The notes: generated by a model from the letters alone, not told the origin. DNA of 64,000 nucleotides from Cutibacterium sp. (GCF_030525615.1 NZ_JAUNEJ010000004.1:62001-126000); one strand, 5' to 3'. Shown: positions 9,060-18,505, counted from the first letter of the stretch. Numbers and translations are program-made.

Positions 9060-9797
9060 TCAGGACTGGCGGGCGACCTTGTACTGGGCTGCCTGAGCTC
9101 GAGGCCGGACAACCATGCGGTCGATGTTGACGTGGCTGGGAAGCCCGGAAATCCATCTGACACACTCGGCAATGTCTTCAGCCGTCAACGGAAAGTCAAC
9201 TCCTTGGTAGACCTTGTCGGCCTTGGCCTGGTCACCGTGGAAACGGACGAGGGAAAACTCCTCGGTGTGGACCATGCCGGGGCTTACCTCACAGACCCGC
9301 ACCGGATGTCCACACAGCTCGAGGCGCAGGGCCTCGACGATGGCGCGCTCGCCAGACTTGGCAGCGCAATACCCAGCACCGCCCTCGTAACCCCACTCGG
9401 CAGCGGTCGAGGTAATCGTGACGATGGTCCCCTCGGCGATTTCAAGCGCCGGCAGTAGGGCCTTGGTGACCCGTCCCATGCCCAGCACATTGGTTTGATA
9501 CATCGTCGTCCAGGCATCGAGATCAGCCTCGGCGACTGGTTCCTGGCCGACGGCACCGCCAGCGTTGTTGACGAGGAGGTTAAGCTTACCGCCAACAATC
9601 TCGACGAGATTGTTCACTGACTCATCGCTGGTGACATCGCAAACCTCCGCTTGTCCGCCAATCTCGGCGGCAAGGGACTCAATGCGATCAACACGACGCG
9701 CGGCACAGATAACATGCCAGCCGTCTTCGGCCAAGGCGCGCGCCGTGGCCGCACCGATTCCCGAACTTGCTCCCGTGACCACTGCAGTTTTCGTCAT
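9060..9797 (-). CDS. Short-chain dehydrogenase/reductase, YdfG-like
   Basis: NAD(P)-dependent oxidoreductase of the classical SDR family, 245 residues. The cofactor motif TGASSGIGAATARAL is at the N-terminus, NNAG is at about residue 88, and the catalytic Tyr-Lys pair is in AGYCAAKSGERA with the preceding Ser in ITITST-like context. The closest general resemblance is to the 3-hydroxy acid/serine dehydrogenases of the YdfG type (tail RVCEVSPGMVHTEEF). The substrate cannot be told from sequence. Its stop is 3 bases from the stop of the convergent sugar transferase. Confidence 0.88.
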   Translation of the reverse strand: MTKTAVVTGASSGIGAATARALAEDGWHVICAARRVDRIESLAAEIGGQAEVCDVTSDESVNNLVEIVGGKLNLLVNNAGGAVGQEPVAEADLDAWTTMYQTNVLGMGRVTKALLPALEIAEGTIVTITSTAAEWGYEGGAGYCAAKSGERAIVEALRLELCGHPVRVCEVSPGMVHTEEFSLVRFHGDQAKADKVYQGVDFPLTAEDIAECVRWISGLPSHVNIDRMVVRPRAQAAQYKVARQS

Positions 9798-9871
9798 GGT
9801 GCCATTGTCCTGCAGGCCACGAGTATGCGGAAGGTCCCGTCCATCGTTTTCGCAGCGATGGACGGGGAATG

Positions 9872-11545
9872 CTAGCTGACGAGGACCTCGACGCTTGAAT
9901 CTGCCAGCTCCAGGGCCGCTGCGCGGGCTTCCTCAGGGCTGGAGGCTGACAGCGCGGCCTCGGCGATGTGACGGCATTCGTCCAGGCTGTGACGCGACAG
10001 TGCGGCCTTGACAGCGGTGATCTTCCCAGCAGCCATCGACAACGAACGCACGCCGACGCCGACCAGGACCAGAGCCAGCAGAGGGTCGCCGGCAGCTTCG
10101 CCACACACCCCGATGAGACGCTCACCGGCCCCATCACAGGTGGCCTTGACCAGCTGGATGACGGCGGGTTGCCACGGTGTCAGGAGGTCAGCCAAGTCGC
10201 CTTGCAGACGGTCGGCCGCCATTGCGTATTGGGCGAGGTCATTGGTGCCGATAGACGCGAAGTCCACCGACTCCAGCACTTGGGCTGAACGCAGAGCTGT
10301 TGACGGCACTTCGACCATAATGCCGACCGTTTTGATCCCAGCGGCGCGGGCACGCGAGGAGAACCAGTCGGCCTCAGCCTTTGTCGCAACCATCGGAGCC
10401 ATGACGTAGGGGTCACGGCCGGTCTGTTCGGCAGCCTTGGCGAGAGCCTCGAGCTGGGCGTCAAGGAGGTCGGTGCGCACCTGGGACAGGCGCAGTCCTC
10501 GGCGTCCTAGGGCCGGGTTCTCCTCCGGGCCGAGGTTGGCGAAAGCCAGCGGTTTGTCGGCACCGGCGTCAAGGGTGCGGAACACCACCTTGGCGCCCTC
10601 ATCGAAGGTCCTCAGCACAGTGGCGTAGGCCTCGGTCTGCTCGTCGATGGTCGGGGCGTCCTGGCGATCCAAGAAGAGGAACTCGGTGCGGAACAGACCG
10701 ACTCCTTCAGCTCCCTTCTTCTTCGCTGTAGGGGCGTCCGAAGGGTTGCCGATGTTGGCCAGGACCAAGACGCGCTGGCCGTCTGACAAGGTGGCGTCAC
10801 CGTCAGGAGCCGATGCCAGCACTTCGGCGCGACGGTTCGCCCGCTCAGTGAGTTCAGTGACAGCCGCCTCATCGGGTTCGACGAGAACCGTTCCGGTAAC
10901 CCCGTCGAGGGCGAGCGGGGTGCCGTCCTCGATGTCGCGAGCTTCGCTGCACCGGACCACAGCTGGGATACCGATTTGGGAGGCGAGGATCGCGGTATGG
11001 CTAGTGGGTCCGCCAGCGACGGTGATGAGTCCTCGGACCAGTTCAGGGTTGAGGGTCGCGGTGTCGGCTGGAGCAAGGTCCTCAGCAACCAGGACCACGG
11101 GCGAGTCAAAAGAAGGTACCCCGGGTTCAGGCAGCCCCTGCATGACGGCGACTGCGCGGTCTCGGACGTTGCGCAGATCAGTGACGCGCTCGGCGAGGTA
11201 ACCGCCGGCGGCACTCAACTGGGCGCAAAAGTCGTCGAAGGCTGCCCACAGAGCGTGGGCCGGACCCTGGCCTTCAGCCAAATGGGATTTGGTGCTGGCG
11301 AGCAATCCCGGGTCGCGGGCCATCATGGCAGTGGCCTGCAATACGGCGAAGGCCGATGGGTCGGCGTGCAGGGCGCGCTCGTCGAGACGATCAGCGACCT
11401 TGTTCAGTGCCGACTCAATGCGGGCCATGTCGGCCTCGGTGCCCTTACTGGGATCGGAATCAGGTAATCCGGGGGCGGGGGAGACGAGAAGGGCATATGC
11501 CTGCCCGACTCCGGCCGAGACCCCGAGCCCTGAGAGGGTCCGCAT
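9872..11545 (-). CDS. ptsI: PTS enzyme I (phosphoenolpyruvate-protein phosphotransferase)
   Basis: Takes phosphate from PEP and passes it to HPr, energising all PTS sugar uptake. 557 residues, normal length. The phosphorylated His lies in VAGGPTSHTAILASQIG (about residue 188). The PEP-binding barrel shows GVGLFRTEFLFLDR, MVEVPSTAL, IGTNDLAQYAMAADR and the C-terminal Cys-containing IGVCGEAAGDP. It begins 5 bases after the ptsH stop on the same strand, so ptsH-ptsI form an operon. The window also has two GatB-type EIIB genes and one EIIA that would depend on it. Confidence 0.96.
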   Translation of the reverse strand: MRTLSGLGVSAGVGQAYALLVSPAPGLPDSDPSKGTEADMARIESALNKVADRLDERALHADPSAFAVLQATAMMARDPGLLASTKSHLAEGQGPAHALWAAFDDFCAQLSAAGGYLAERVTDLRNVRDRAVAVMQGLPEPGVPSFDSPVVLVAEDLAPADTATLNPELVRGLITVAGGPTSHTAILASQIGIPAVVRCSEARDIEDGTPLALDGVTGTVLVEPDEAAVTELTERANRRAEVLASAPDGDATLSDGQRVLVLANIGNPSDAPTAKKKGAEGVGLFRTEFLFLDRQDAPTIDEQTEAYATVLRTFDEGAKVVFRTLDAGADKPLAFANLGPEENPALGRRGLRLSQVRTDLLDAQLEALAKAAEQTGRDPYVMAPMVATKAEADWFSSRARAAGIKTVGIMVEVPSTALRSAQVLESVDFASIGTNDLAQYAMAADRLQGDLADLLTPWQPAVIQLVKATCDGAGERLIGVCGEAAGDPLLALVLVGVGVRSLSMAAGKITAVKAALSRHSLDECRHIAEAALSASSPEEARAAALELADSSVEVLVS

Positions 11546-11550
11546 AAATA

Positions 11551-11817
11551 TCAGGCCTCCGGGTCAGTCTGCAGATTGGCCACGAGGGAGTCGAGTACCT
11601 CATCGGCGTTGTCTCCCTCAGCGGTGAGCTCAACGGTCTCGCCGTGTTTAGCTCCCAGACCCATGACGGACAGGATCGAGCGAGCATCCACCGGCTCCTC
11701 GCCAGGACGGCCGATCTTGACGGCCAGGCCGGACTTTGACGCGGCCTGAACGAACATCGCGGCCGGACGGGCGTGCAGACCGCTTTGGGCTGCGATGGTG
11801 GTAGTGCGACTCGGCAT
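11551..11817 (-). CDS. ptsH: PTS phosphocarrier protein HPr
   Basis: Small cytosolic phosphocarrier between enzyme I and the sugar-specific EIIA proteins. 88 residues. The active His is in QSGLHARPAAMFVQAA (position about 16). A serine occurs at the site equivalent to Ser46 (DARSILSVMGLGAKHG), so HPr-Ser regulation is possible in principle. A GGAGACG-like ribosome site precedes the ATG. First gene of the ptsH-ptsI pair; divergent from ispD. Confidence 0.96.
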   Translation of the reverse strand: MPSRTTTIAAQSGLHARPAAMFVQAASKSGLAVKIGRPGEEPVDARSILSVMGLGAKHGETVELTAEGDNADEVLDSLVANLQTDPEA

Positions 11818-11913
11818 GGTACGTCTCCTTGATGGGATTTATTCGTTGGAACCGACCATAGCCGACGATAGGACGACGCGAACTGGTGGGCCAGGGTCGA
11901 TAGAGTGCAAACC

Positions 11914-12717
11914 ATGGTTGATGAGCACACTCGGCCCGTCGTCGCTGTTGTCGTTGCGGCCGGCCTGGGGACACGGTTTGGTGGCCCTATTCCTAAACAG
12001 ATCACCTCACTGACTGGAAAGGCTGTCGTCGCCGTGGCGGTGGAATCACTGGCCGCAGGCGGTTGTGACGAGGCCGTCGTGGTGGTGAAAGAGGGTATGC
12101 ACAACCATCTGCAACTGGCTTTGGCAGCCTCTCCTATTCCCGTTCACTTCGTCACGGGAGGGGAAACTCGTCAGGATTCGGTGCGCAATGGACTTCGCTA
12201 CATTGCCAACGACGACCGCCTCAGCCTGGCCACCACCGTTCTCATCCATGACGCCGTTCGCCCGCTGGTGCCCGCCTACATCGTTGAGGATGTCATTGAG
12301 GCGGTCGAAGCCGGGGCAGTCGCGGTGGCTCCGGTCGTCGAGGTCACAGACACCATTCGACAGGTTGACGGCGACGTTTCCCGTGTCATCGACCGCTCCA
12401 CTCTCCGTGCCGTCCAAACCCCGCAGGGATTCGATCGCACCGTTATCACGGAATGTCATGAGCAGCTCGCCCAGGATGGTGGCACAGTCACCGATGACAT
12501 TTCATGCTGTGAGCGTTATGGACATCGCGCCACCTTGGTTGAAGGCTCCCGAATGGCGCTCAAGATCACTGAACCGGTCGACCTCGACATTGCCGAGGTC
12601 TTGGCCAAAGCCGCAGCTGGAGCTGGGCACCACTCCGGTCGTCGAGTGGGCCGGATGCTGCGGGCGGTTACCCCGAGCAAGGTTGCCGACAAGTTAGGCC
12701 GCGGGGGCAAGGAGTGA
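11914..12717 (+). CDS. ispD: 2-C-methyl-D-erythritol 4-phosphate cytidylyltransferase
   Basis: Third step of the MEP isoprenoid pathway: joins CTP and MEP into CDP-ME. About 267 residues. The nucleotide-binding motif [15 protein letters not shown] is at the N-terminus. The conserved segments [15 protein letters not shown] and [10 protein letters not shown] follow, and AVQTPQGFD is near residue 175. ATG 11914 chosen; an in-frame GTG at 11905 is possible. The stop overlaps the ispF start (TGATG), so the two are translationally coupled. In mycobacteria ispD-ispF sits beside carD; here carD is about 2 kb away. Confidence 0.95.
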   Translation: MVDEHTRPVVAVVVAAGLGTRFGGPIPKQITSLTGKAVVAVAVESLAAGGCDEAVVVVKEGMHNHLQLALAASPIPVHFVTGGETRQDSVRNGLRYIANDDRLSLATTVLIHDAVRPLVPAYIVEDVIEAVEAGAVAVAPVVEVTDTIRQVDGDVSRVIDRSTLRAVQTPQGFDRTVITECHEQLAQDGGTVTDDISCCERYGHRATLVEGSRMALKITEPVDLDIAEVLAKAAAGAGHHSGRRVGRMLRAVTPSKVADKLGRGGKE

Positions 12718-13193
12718 TGGAGATCCGGACCGGCATTGGAACCGACGTCCATCAACTTAGGTACGGGGTACCCATGCACATTGCTGGTTTGTACTTCCCT
12801 GACGAGAAGGTCGGCTTGGCCGGTCATTCTGACGGCGACGTCGCGTGCCATGCCATCTGTGACGCATTGCTGTCGGCAACTGGCTTGGGAGATGTTGGTG
12901 CTGTTTTCGGAACCTCCGATCCGCAGTGGGCCGGAGCTGCCGGAGTGGCCCTGCTGGGCCATGTTGTCGAGCTTGTCACTGCTGAGGGTTGGGCGATCCA
13001 GAACGCAGCGGTGCAGATTGTGGGGCAGCGTCCGCGCATGGCAGCCCGGCGGTCTGAAGCAGAATCCATGCTGACGAGGATCGTCGGAGCCCCGGTGTCA
13101 GTGTCGGCAACGACAACCGATCATCTTGGGTTTACCGGACGCGGCGAAGGTGTCGCGGCGATTGCGTCGGCTCTCGTCACCCGTCAGGTTTGA
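12717..13193 (+). CDS. ispF: 2-C-methyl-D-erythritol 2,4-cyclodiphosphate synthase
   Basis: Cyclises the IspE product in the MEP pathway. About 158 residues, standard length. Metal-binding residues are in GIGTDVHQL (DxH) and [16 protein letters not shown]. The C-terminal [18 protein letters not shown] is diagnostic. Start ATG 12717 overlaps the ispD stop by one base; a GTG 3 bases earlier is also open. Together with ispD it supplies two of the MEP enzymes; the remaining ones are elsewhere. Confidence 0.95.
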   Translation: MEIRTGIGTDVHQLRYGVPMHIAGLYFPDEKVGLAGHSDGDVACHAICDALLSATGLGDVGAVFGTSDPQWAGAAGVALLGHVVELVTAEGWAIQNAAVQIVGQRPRMAARRSEAESMLTRIVGAPVSVSATTTDHLGFTGRGEGVAAIASALVTRQV

Positions 13194-13456
13194 CGGCGGA
13201 ACAGGGGCCGGGATGTGTTCAGTATGACGTGGGCTGCCCTGCGGGAGCGCAGCCACGGCGTGACAGACAAAGCCGTGACTTCCCGGTAGAGGTGTCGTCC
13301 TGCTTTTCCCATAGATTCGGGATCGATGGATTCGTGATCGGGAGGGTCCATAGAGTCGGAGACGGGCTATTATCAGCAACCTGGTTTAGCATTGTCTAGG
13401 TACCCCTTGGTGGACCGCATCCAAGGGCGACGAGGTTTCCCGGAGGAGGGGTCACC

Positions 13457-13750
13457 ATGATCGAGAAGACGATTCTCGTTTGCTGTGGTACCGGTATCGC
13501 AACATCGGTGCAGGTCGCCAATAAGCTCCAGCGGCTGCTTCGTGAGCGTGGAGTCAACGCCAGAATGAAGCATTGTCGCGTTGCGCAGGTGCCGAAGGCC
13601 GTCGAGGAGTTTGCGCCTGACGCAATTGTTTCGACGACTGCGGTGAAGCAGCCTCATGAGAATGTCAAGATGTTTCGTGGCGTCGCATTCCTGACCGGCG
13701 TTGATGAAGGACGGGTAGCCGACGAGATTGCGGCTGCGCTGAAGTCGTGA
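13457..13750 (+). CDS. Orphan PTS EIIB component, galactitol (GatB) type
   Basis: Carries phosphate on a cysteine to the incoming sugar in a PTS permease. 97 residues. The phosphocysteine loop ILVCCGTGIATSVQVANKL is at the N-terminus. A strong GGAGGAGGGG ribosome site precedes the ATG. No EIIA or EIIC gene is adjacent: ispF lies upstream and a decayed transposase downstream. It is clearly a paralogue of the EIIB at 21072-21374, sharing nearly all of the loop region. It may serve an EIIC elsewhere or be a remnant left by the insertion event beside it. Confidence 0.85.
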   Translation: MIEKTILVCCGTGIATSVQVANKLQRLLRERGVNARMKHCRVAQVPKAVEEFAPDAIVSTTAVKQPHENVKMFRGVAFLTGVDEGRVADEIAAALKS

Positions 13751-13839
13751 TAGCTGGCTCTTCGTGATTGAGGGCGCAGATGGGTGTTGGGGTGTAGGGA
13801 GGGCGAGGCTCCCGATGATGGAAGCTGTCACACGTACAA

Positions 13840-14435
13840 CGCCTCGACATGGTTAACGTTATCTGTGCCACCGCGCCACCCCCGATCGGACCACCTCGTG
13901 CCGTCTCAACGAGTTTGGACTGGTGGCCAATGGTGGCAAGTATCGGCTTGCCGAGTCGTTCAATTGGAGTTCAATTGGATGAGTGGTGTCACCGCTGTGG
14001 AGTCCAGGGAACCCCACGCGGAACGGTGCCCGCCGAGTCGCTCTCGCACCGGTAACAAGACCGCCGCAGCACGCTGTTTGTCAGTGAGACCCGTGTGGAG
14101 GTGGAAGCAACTCGGGGTGTGTATCAGCGTATCGTTGCCGCCTACCGTGATCCTGACTGCTGACAAGGTGAAGAGGCACTGTAAGCGGTGATCGATTTCC
14201 CCGCACGGTGTGCCCACCGTTTTACCTGAGTTGTTCAGTCCGGGGCGAATATTGAGGCGTTAGGCTGCCGCATTGTGGCCTGATTTGACCGGCCTCGTAC
14301 TGATAACGGTCTCATCGAGGCCATCAATGGGCGGCTAAAACACTTACGCGACACACCTTCCGCAACCTTGACCCACTCACCACTCCTCAACACCGCGACG
14401 CCATCAACCATCTACGTCTTCAATTGCGAAACAAA
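13840..14435 (+). pseudogene. Decayed ISL3-family transposase
   Basis: Pieces of an ISL3 transposase are visible in changing frames and with stops. VYQRIVAAYRDPD is near 14119-14157. RRLGCRIVA, a stop, then FDRPRTDNGLIEAINGRLKHLRDT are near 14250-14355, and a degraded FRNL segment follows. These match the conserved C-terminal half of ISL3 transposases (DRPGTSNGPTEAINGRLEHLRG type). No intact reading frame remains and I could not define terminal inverted repeats. It fills the gap between the orphan EIIB and carD. Confidence 0.7.
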
Positions 14436-14464
14436 GGGGACTCGCCATATTTGTGGCGAACCCC
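14436..14464 (-). terminator. Likely terminator of carD
   Basis: On the minus strand GGGGTTCGCCA and TGGCGAGTCCCC form an imperfect stem of about 11 pairs around a short AT-rich loop, followed by TTTGTTT. It lies about 17 bases after the carD stop. Confidence 0.65.
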
Positions 14465-14480
14465 CGTTTGCTGAACGATC

Positions 14481-14966
14481 TCAGGAGGCGAGAACCTCTT
14501 CAAGCATTTTCTCTGCCTCGTCGTCTGTTAGTTTCTTGGCGAGAGCGAGTTCGGAGACAAGAATTTGACGAGCTTTCGAGAGCATTCGCTTTTCGCCAGC
14601 TGACAGGCCGCGATCTCGTTCCCGGCGCCACAAGTCACGAACGACCTCGGCGACCTTGAGGACGTTGCCGGAGTGAAGCTTCTCGAGGTTAGCCTTGTAG
14701 CGACGAGACCAGTTGGACGGCTCCTCAACATTGGTCTGGCGCAGAACCTTGAAAACTTTCTCGAGGCCCTCGTCGTCGACGACGTCTCGGAGGCCGACAA
14801 GATCGACATTGCTGGATGGCACTCGCACAACCAAATCGTTTTGTCCAAGAATTCTTAGGACGAGGTAGAGCTTTTCCTCGCCTTTGATAGTGCGAGTCTC
14901 GATGTCCTCGACCACGGCAGCGCCGTGATTCGGGTAAACAACGGTTTCACCAACATTGAAAGTCAT
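14481..14966 (-). CDS. carD: CarD-family RNA polymerase-binding transcription regulator
   Basis: Binds the RNA polymerase beta subunit and stabilises open complexes, notably at rRNA promoters. 161 residues. The N-terminal RNA-polymerase interaction domain shows [20 protein letters not shown] and KLYLVLRI; the helical C-terminal DNA-binding part contains [20 protein letters not shown] and a conserved Trp. AT-rich DNA (14985-15030) upstream probably holds the promoter. In mycobacteria carD precedes ispD-ispF; here a decayed ISL3 element and an EIIB gene lie between them, and carD points the other way. Confidence 0.93.
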   Translation of the reverse strand: MTFNVGETVVYPNHGAAVVEDIETRTIKGEEKLYLVLRILGQNDLVVRVPSSNVDLVGLRDVVDDEGLEKVFKVLRQTNVEEPSNWSRRYKANLEKLHSGNVLKVAEVVRDLWRRERDRGLSAGEKRMLSKARQILVSELALAKKLTDDEAEKMLEEVLAS

Positions 14967-15197
14967 TTGTGCGGCCCCTTTCGTGCGCTAATTATATCAC
15001 CTAATATTAATAGAAGTCAATTACTATTTTGTGGTGATACCTCAAATAACCCTGGATTTCGCCGCCTCGAAGCCGAAGACGGGTTGCGGTGTCGAAGGAG
15101 ATCGCGGGCTGCTTTGATTGGTCATGAAGGCCCTGGCTGACATCAATTCGGCTAGACTCAGCGACGACGTTGCACCCCCGAAAGAGGAGATTCCACG

Positions 15198-15698
15198 ATG
15201 ATCGACCGTCGCCGGACGATTGCCGCCCTTGCTGCCGTCGGGGTTCTTGGCTTGGCCGCTTGTGGCGCCGATCCCAAGGTCCTCACCAGCTACACCCCTG
15301 CTGCCGGTGTCAGTGGTGAGTCGGACACCGTGAAGGTGCAGAACTTGTTGCTTATTAACGGTGACGGTCAGGCCCGTGTCTCCGGTGCCGTCATTTCCAG
15401 CAAGGATGACAAGGTTGTCGAAATCACGGGACAACCTCTCACGGCGAACAACTCCCTGGCTGGCCAGGCTTTTACCGTGGCGTCGAGTGACGTTGATCTT
15501 CCGGCCCGGACCTCGGTCAACCTTACGGAGTCCAGTCTTCAAGCTCCCGTCGAGGGCTTGTCGGACGGACTGTTGGCGAAAGTGACGATCAAGTTCGCCA
15601 AGTCTGCGCCGATCACTGTGGATGCCCCAGTCGTGCCGTCCACCCACCCCGACTTCGAGAAATACGCTCCCTCGGAGTCCCCGGCAGCCCAGTCCTGA
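15198..15698 (+). CDS. Secreted lipoprotein, unknown function
   Basis: 166 residues with signal peptide and lipobox (VLGLAACGADP). The mature part is predicted beta-rich: VKVQNLLLINGDGQARVSGAV, then a segment with QPLTANNSLAGQAF, and a Pro/Ser/Ala-rich tail. It resembles, only loosely, actinobacterial lipoproteins with a PCu(A)C-like copper-chaperone fold, but no Met/His copper motif is visible, so I do not assign that role. A GAAAGAGGAG ribosome site precedes the ATG. Located between carD (divergent) and regX3 (convergent). Confidence 0.75.
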   Translation: MIDRRRTIAALAAVGVLGLAACGADPKVLTSYTPAAGVSGESDTVKVQNLLLINGDGQARVSGAVISSKDDKVVEITGQPLTANNSLAGQAFTVASSDVDLPARTSVNLTESSLQAPVEGLSDGLLAKVTIKFAKSAPITVDAPVVPSTHPDFEKYAPSESPAAQS

Positions 15699-15758
15699 CA
15701 GGGTTTCGTCACGATGGATGGTCTGCGGTCACGTCGGGGCGACGGTCGTCTTTGAGAC

Positions 15759-16439
15759 TTAGGCCTGGAATTTGTAGCCCAGGCCACGCACCGTGGTGAT
15801 CCGCGCCGGGTGCGAGGGATCTTGCTCGATTTTCGCTCGCAGCCTCTTGACATGGACATCGAGGGTCTTGGTGTCGCCAACGTAATCGACTCCCCACACC
15901 CGGTCGATGAGGGAGGCGCGAGTCATGACGCGCCCGGCATTGCGGAGCAACACCTCAAGCAAATCGAATTCCTTAAGAGCCAGGCGCACAGCCTTCCCGT
16001 CAACGCTGACCTCATGGCGCTCGACGTCCATCCGTACACCGTTTTCTTCAAGGATGTCGGGGGATACCTCGATATCAGGGCCGCCGCGCCGAGTAACAGC
16101 GCGAATTCGTGCCACCAATTCCCGGTGGCTGAACGGTTTGGTGACGTAGTCGTCAGCTCCCAGCTCCAGGCCAACGACCTTGTCGATCTCGGAATCCCTG
16201 GCCGTCACCATAATGATCCCGACGTTTCCTCGTTGGCGTAGCTGTCGACAGACCTCAGTCCCCGGAATGCCTGGCATCATGAGATCGAGCAGGACGATAT
16301 CGGCGCCATTGCGTGAGTAGCTCTCCAGTCCGTCAGCGCCATTGGCGGCGGTGTCGACCTCAAATCCTTCCTTGCGCAACATGAAGGCGATGGCCTCGCG
16401 GTAGGACTCCTCGTCCTCGATTATGAGTACGCGGGTCAT
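15759..16439 (-). CDS. regX3: Phosphate-responsive response regulator RegX3
   Basis: OmpR/PhoB-type activator of phosphate-starvation genes. 226 residues. The receiver domain (about 1-115) has the phospho-Asp in GADIVLLDLMMPGIPG, the switch Thr in GIIMVTARDS and the Lys in VTKPFSHREL. The winged helix (about 130-226) has LALKEFDLLEVLLRNAG and DVHVKRLRAKIEQDPSHP. The start overlaps the senX3 stop by 4 bases (ATGA). phoU and PHO-like repeats next door support phosphate control over other OmpR-family roles. Confidence 0.92.
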   Translation of the reverse strand: MTRVLIIEDEESYREAIAFMLRKEGFEVDTAANGADGLESYSRNGADIVLLDLMMPGIPGTEVCRQLRQRGNVGIIMVTARDSEIDKVVGLELGADDYVTKPFSHRELVARIRAVTRRGGPDIEVSPDILEENGVRMDVERHEVSVDGKAVRLALKEFDLLEVLLRNAGRVMTRASLIDRVWGVDYVGDTKTLDVHVKRLRAKIEQDPSHPARITTVRGLGYKFQA

Positions 16440-17617
16440 GACTCCTCCTGATCGGATTCGTGGTAATGGACGGCGTCAAGGGTGGGAAATCGAAGGGTGA
16501 AAGTTGACCCCTGGCCCAGTTTGCTCCACACGTCGACAGATCCCCCGTGCGCCTGGCAGGTGTGCTTGACCAGTGACAGCCCCAGGCCGGTTCCACCGTT
16601 TTCCCGAGATCGGGAGTAGTCAACCCGGTAGAACCGTTCGAAGATGCGTTCTTGGTCAGCTTCGCTGATACCAATTCCGTTGTCTGCGACTGCAATCGCG
16701 ATGACGTCGGTGTCGACATCGCGTACACGCTTTGCCGAGACAGCGACTCGTGCTTTCGGTTCGGAATACACGATGGCGTTCTGAATAAGGTTTGCGATGG
16801 CTTCAGTCAGCTGGCTCTGGTCTCCGAGAACCCACAGATTATCCTCGCACCGGACCACCAAGGAGACTTCCCTGGTAGCTGCAAGTTCTCGATGGCGGCA
16901 GACAGCCTCGTCGACAATGTCAGCCACGCACACCGGTTCGGCACGCAGCAGCGGTTCGTCTGTCTGTAACCGGGACAAATCGATGATCTGCGTGACGAGG
17001 GCAGACAGCCGTGTGGACTCCGCCGTCAACCGCTGTGAGAAGTGTCGAACAGCGTCCGGATCATCGGCAGCGCCTTCGATGGCCTCAGCGAGGATAGAGA
17101 CGGCACCAATCGGGGTTTTTAACTCATGGGAGACGTTGGCTACGAAGTCTCTGCGGGTCTCGGCAAGTCTGATGTGTCGTGAACTGTCGGTCGCCGAGAC
17201 AATCGCGTTGCCGTGGTCGTCAAGGGGGCCTACATGCACCGTGAGGATGAGGTTGGCACCGGTGGACGCCCGTTTCACCCCCATAGTGTCGACGATGTTT
17301 CGGTCTTCGCGTCGTGCCGTGCGGACCAAAGCCAGGAGGGTGTCGTCGGCGATGCGCGAGCCGCGCACGAGTTCCATGGACCGAGCACCGACAGTGGTGT
17401 GGAGCACCTCATCATGGGGCCCGACGACAACGGCCGCTTCAGTGACCAGATCAAGGGCTCGGGCCAAGGTCGGATCGACGTCAAGGGCCTCGATGTCGGT
17501 GGCGAGGGTGTCGACGGGGTGACGAGATGATTCCATCGCGCGGATGATGAGGACCGTCAACCCGGCACCGATAACGGCACCAATGATCGCTGCCAGAATC
17601 ATGCCCACGTTTCGCAT
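16436..17617 (-). CDS. senX3: Phosphate-sensing histidine kinase SenX3
   Basis: Membrane kinase that phosphorylates RegX3. 393 residues. One N-terminal membrane helix (MILAAIIGAVIGAGLTVLII) is followed by a PAS-like region (about 45-150). The HisKA box with the phosphorylated His is VANVSHELKTPIGAVSIL, and the ATPase domain shows NLIQNAIVYSEP, VADNGIGISEADQERIF and GGTGLGLSLVKH. As in other SenX3/PhoR kinases of actinobacteria there is no large extracellular sensor, so signalling probably comes through PhoU and the Pst transporter. Divergent from phoU. Confidence 0.92.
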   Translation of the reverse strand: MRNVGMILAAIIGAVIGAGLTVLIIRAMESSRHPVDTLATDIEALDVDPTLARALDLVTEAAVVVGPHDEVLHTTVGARSMELVRGSRIADDTLLALVRTARREDRNIVDTMGVKRASTGANLILTVHVGPLDDHGNAIVSATDSSRHIRLAETRRDFVANVSHELKTPIGAVSILAEAIEGAADDPDAVRHFSQRLTAESTRLSALVTQIIDLSRLQTDEPLLRAEPVCVADIVDEAVCRHRELAATREVSLVVRCEDNLWVLGDQSQLTEAIANLIQNAIVYSEPKARVAVSAKRVRDVDTDVIAIAVADNGIGISEADQERIFERFYRVDYSRSRENGGTGLGLSLVKHTCQAHGGSVDVWSKLGQGSTFTLRFPTLDAVHYHESDQEES

Positions 17618-17669
17618 AATAGGGGGGTAGCCATGGTCTGCGTCACCCGTATGTCAGGAAGGGACGACA

Positions 17670-17702
17670 AGGTCACCTGCCGTTCATTCAAGGTTCACGA
17701 TT
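17670..17702 (+). promoter_or_regulatory. Triple PHO-box-like repeat between senX3 and phoU
   Basis: Three consecutive 11-base units lie in the divergent promoter region: AGGTCACCTGC, CGTTCATTCAA and GGTTCACGATT. Each contains a TTCAC/GTCAC-like core at the same register, the arrangement bound by PhoP/RegX3-type regulators. The position suggests autoregulation of senX3-regX3, control of phoU, or both. Binding is inferred from the repeat pattern. Confidence 0.6.
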
Positions 17703-17777
17703 GCGCCATACGAGCGAAACGTCTCGGTCTTCAGGGTCGATAGGCTTAGTGAGACCCCACTATGGAAGGACACCGGG

Positions 17778-18446
17778 ATGCGTGAGAGCTACCACGACGA
17801 GCTCAATGCCACCTGCGGCAGGATTTTGACGATGGCCGAGTTGGTTCGGGTCGCTGTCAAGGACGCCACTGCGGCTCTCATCGGTGCGGACCTGACCACC
17901 GCTGAGCGCGTCATTTCCGACGATTCAAAGGTTGACGATCTGAACGAGGAGATCGAGCGTCGTTGTTTTGATTTGCTTGCCCGTCAAGCCCCGGTCGCTG
18001 GCGAGCTGCGCACCGTCGTCGCGGTGTTGAGGATGTGTTACGAGCTTGCCCGGATGGGTGACCTCGCGGCCCACGTCGCAAAGATTGCTCGGTTGCGCTT
18101 TCCTGACATCGCTGTGCCGCCGGTTGTTGCTGACGAGTTCGTTGAGATGTCGAAGATTGCCGATTCCATGATCGCCAAGGCTGAGAGGACCCTCGCTGAT
18201 CGCGACGCGAAGGCTGCGGAGTCCTTGGCTACTGAGGATTCCAAGATGGACGAGCTGCGGCGTGACCAGTTCCGTCTGTTGCTGGGCGACGAGTGGACAT
18301 ATGGTGTCGAGAGCGCCGTTGACACTGCCCTGCTCGGTCGTTACTACGAGCGCATCGCAGACCACGCCGTCGCCGTCGGTTCTCGCGTCATCTACATCGT
18401 TACAGGTAAGGGTCCAGCTGGCGAGGATTGGCCGACTGCCTACTGA
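17778..18446 (+). CDS. phoU: Phosphate transport regulator PhoU
   Basis: Negative regulator linking the Pst transporter to the SenX3 kinase. 222 residues made of two three-helix repeats. Each repeat has the metal-coordinating E/DxxxD pattern: SDDSKVDDLNEEIERRCFDLL in the first and ATEDSKMDELRRDQFRLLL in the second. Tail RYYERIADHAVAVGSRVIYIVTG is typical. It is divergent from senX3 with PHO-like repeats between. A hairpin terminator follows. Confidence 0.94.
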   Translation: MRESYHDELNATCGRILTMAELVRVAVKDATAALIGADLTTAERVISDDSKVDDLNEEIERRCFDLLARQAPVAGELRTVVAVLRMCYELARMGDLAAHVAKIARLRFPDIAVPPVVADEFVEMSKIADSMIAKAERTLADRDAKAAESLATEDSKMDELRRDQFRLLLGDEWTYGVESAVDTALLGRYYERIADHAVAVGSRVIYIVTGKGPAGEDWPTAY

Positions 18447-18461
18447 CCCATCGATTCACTG

Positions 18462-18505
18462 CAAACCCCCGTGTCGTCGTCTACCTGCGGCGATGTGGGG
18501 GTTTG
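18462..18505 (+). terminator. Terminator after phoU
   Basis: CAAACCCCC at 18462-18470 pairs with GGGGGTTTG at 18497-18505, enclosing a long loop that can form an inner stem. It lies 15 bases after the phoU stop. Confidence 0.6.

Noticed and set aside
13194..13456. Possible tRNA or riboswitch between ispF and the EIIB gene
   Set aside because: Only a 7-pair hairpin (CCCTTGG with CCAAGGG) is visible; no cloverleaf or known riboswitch pattern.
15198..15698. Copper chaperone assignment for the lipoprotein
   Set aside because: Only a loose beta-rich resemblance; the Met/His copper-binding motif is not visible.
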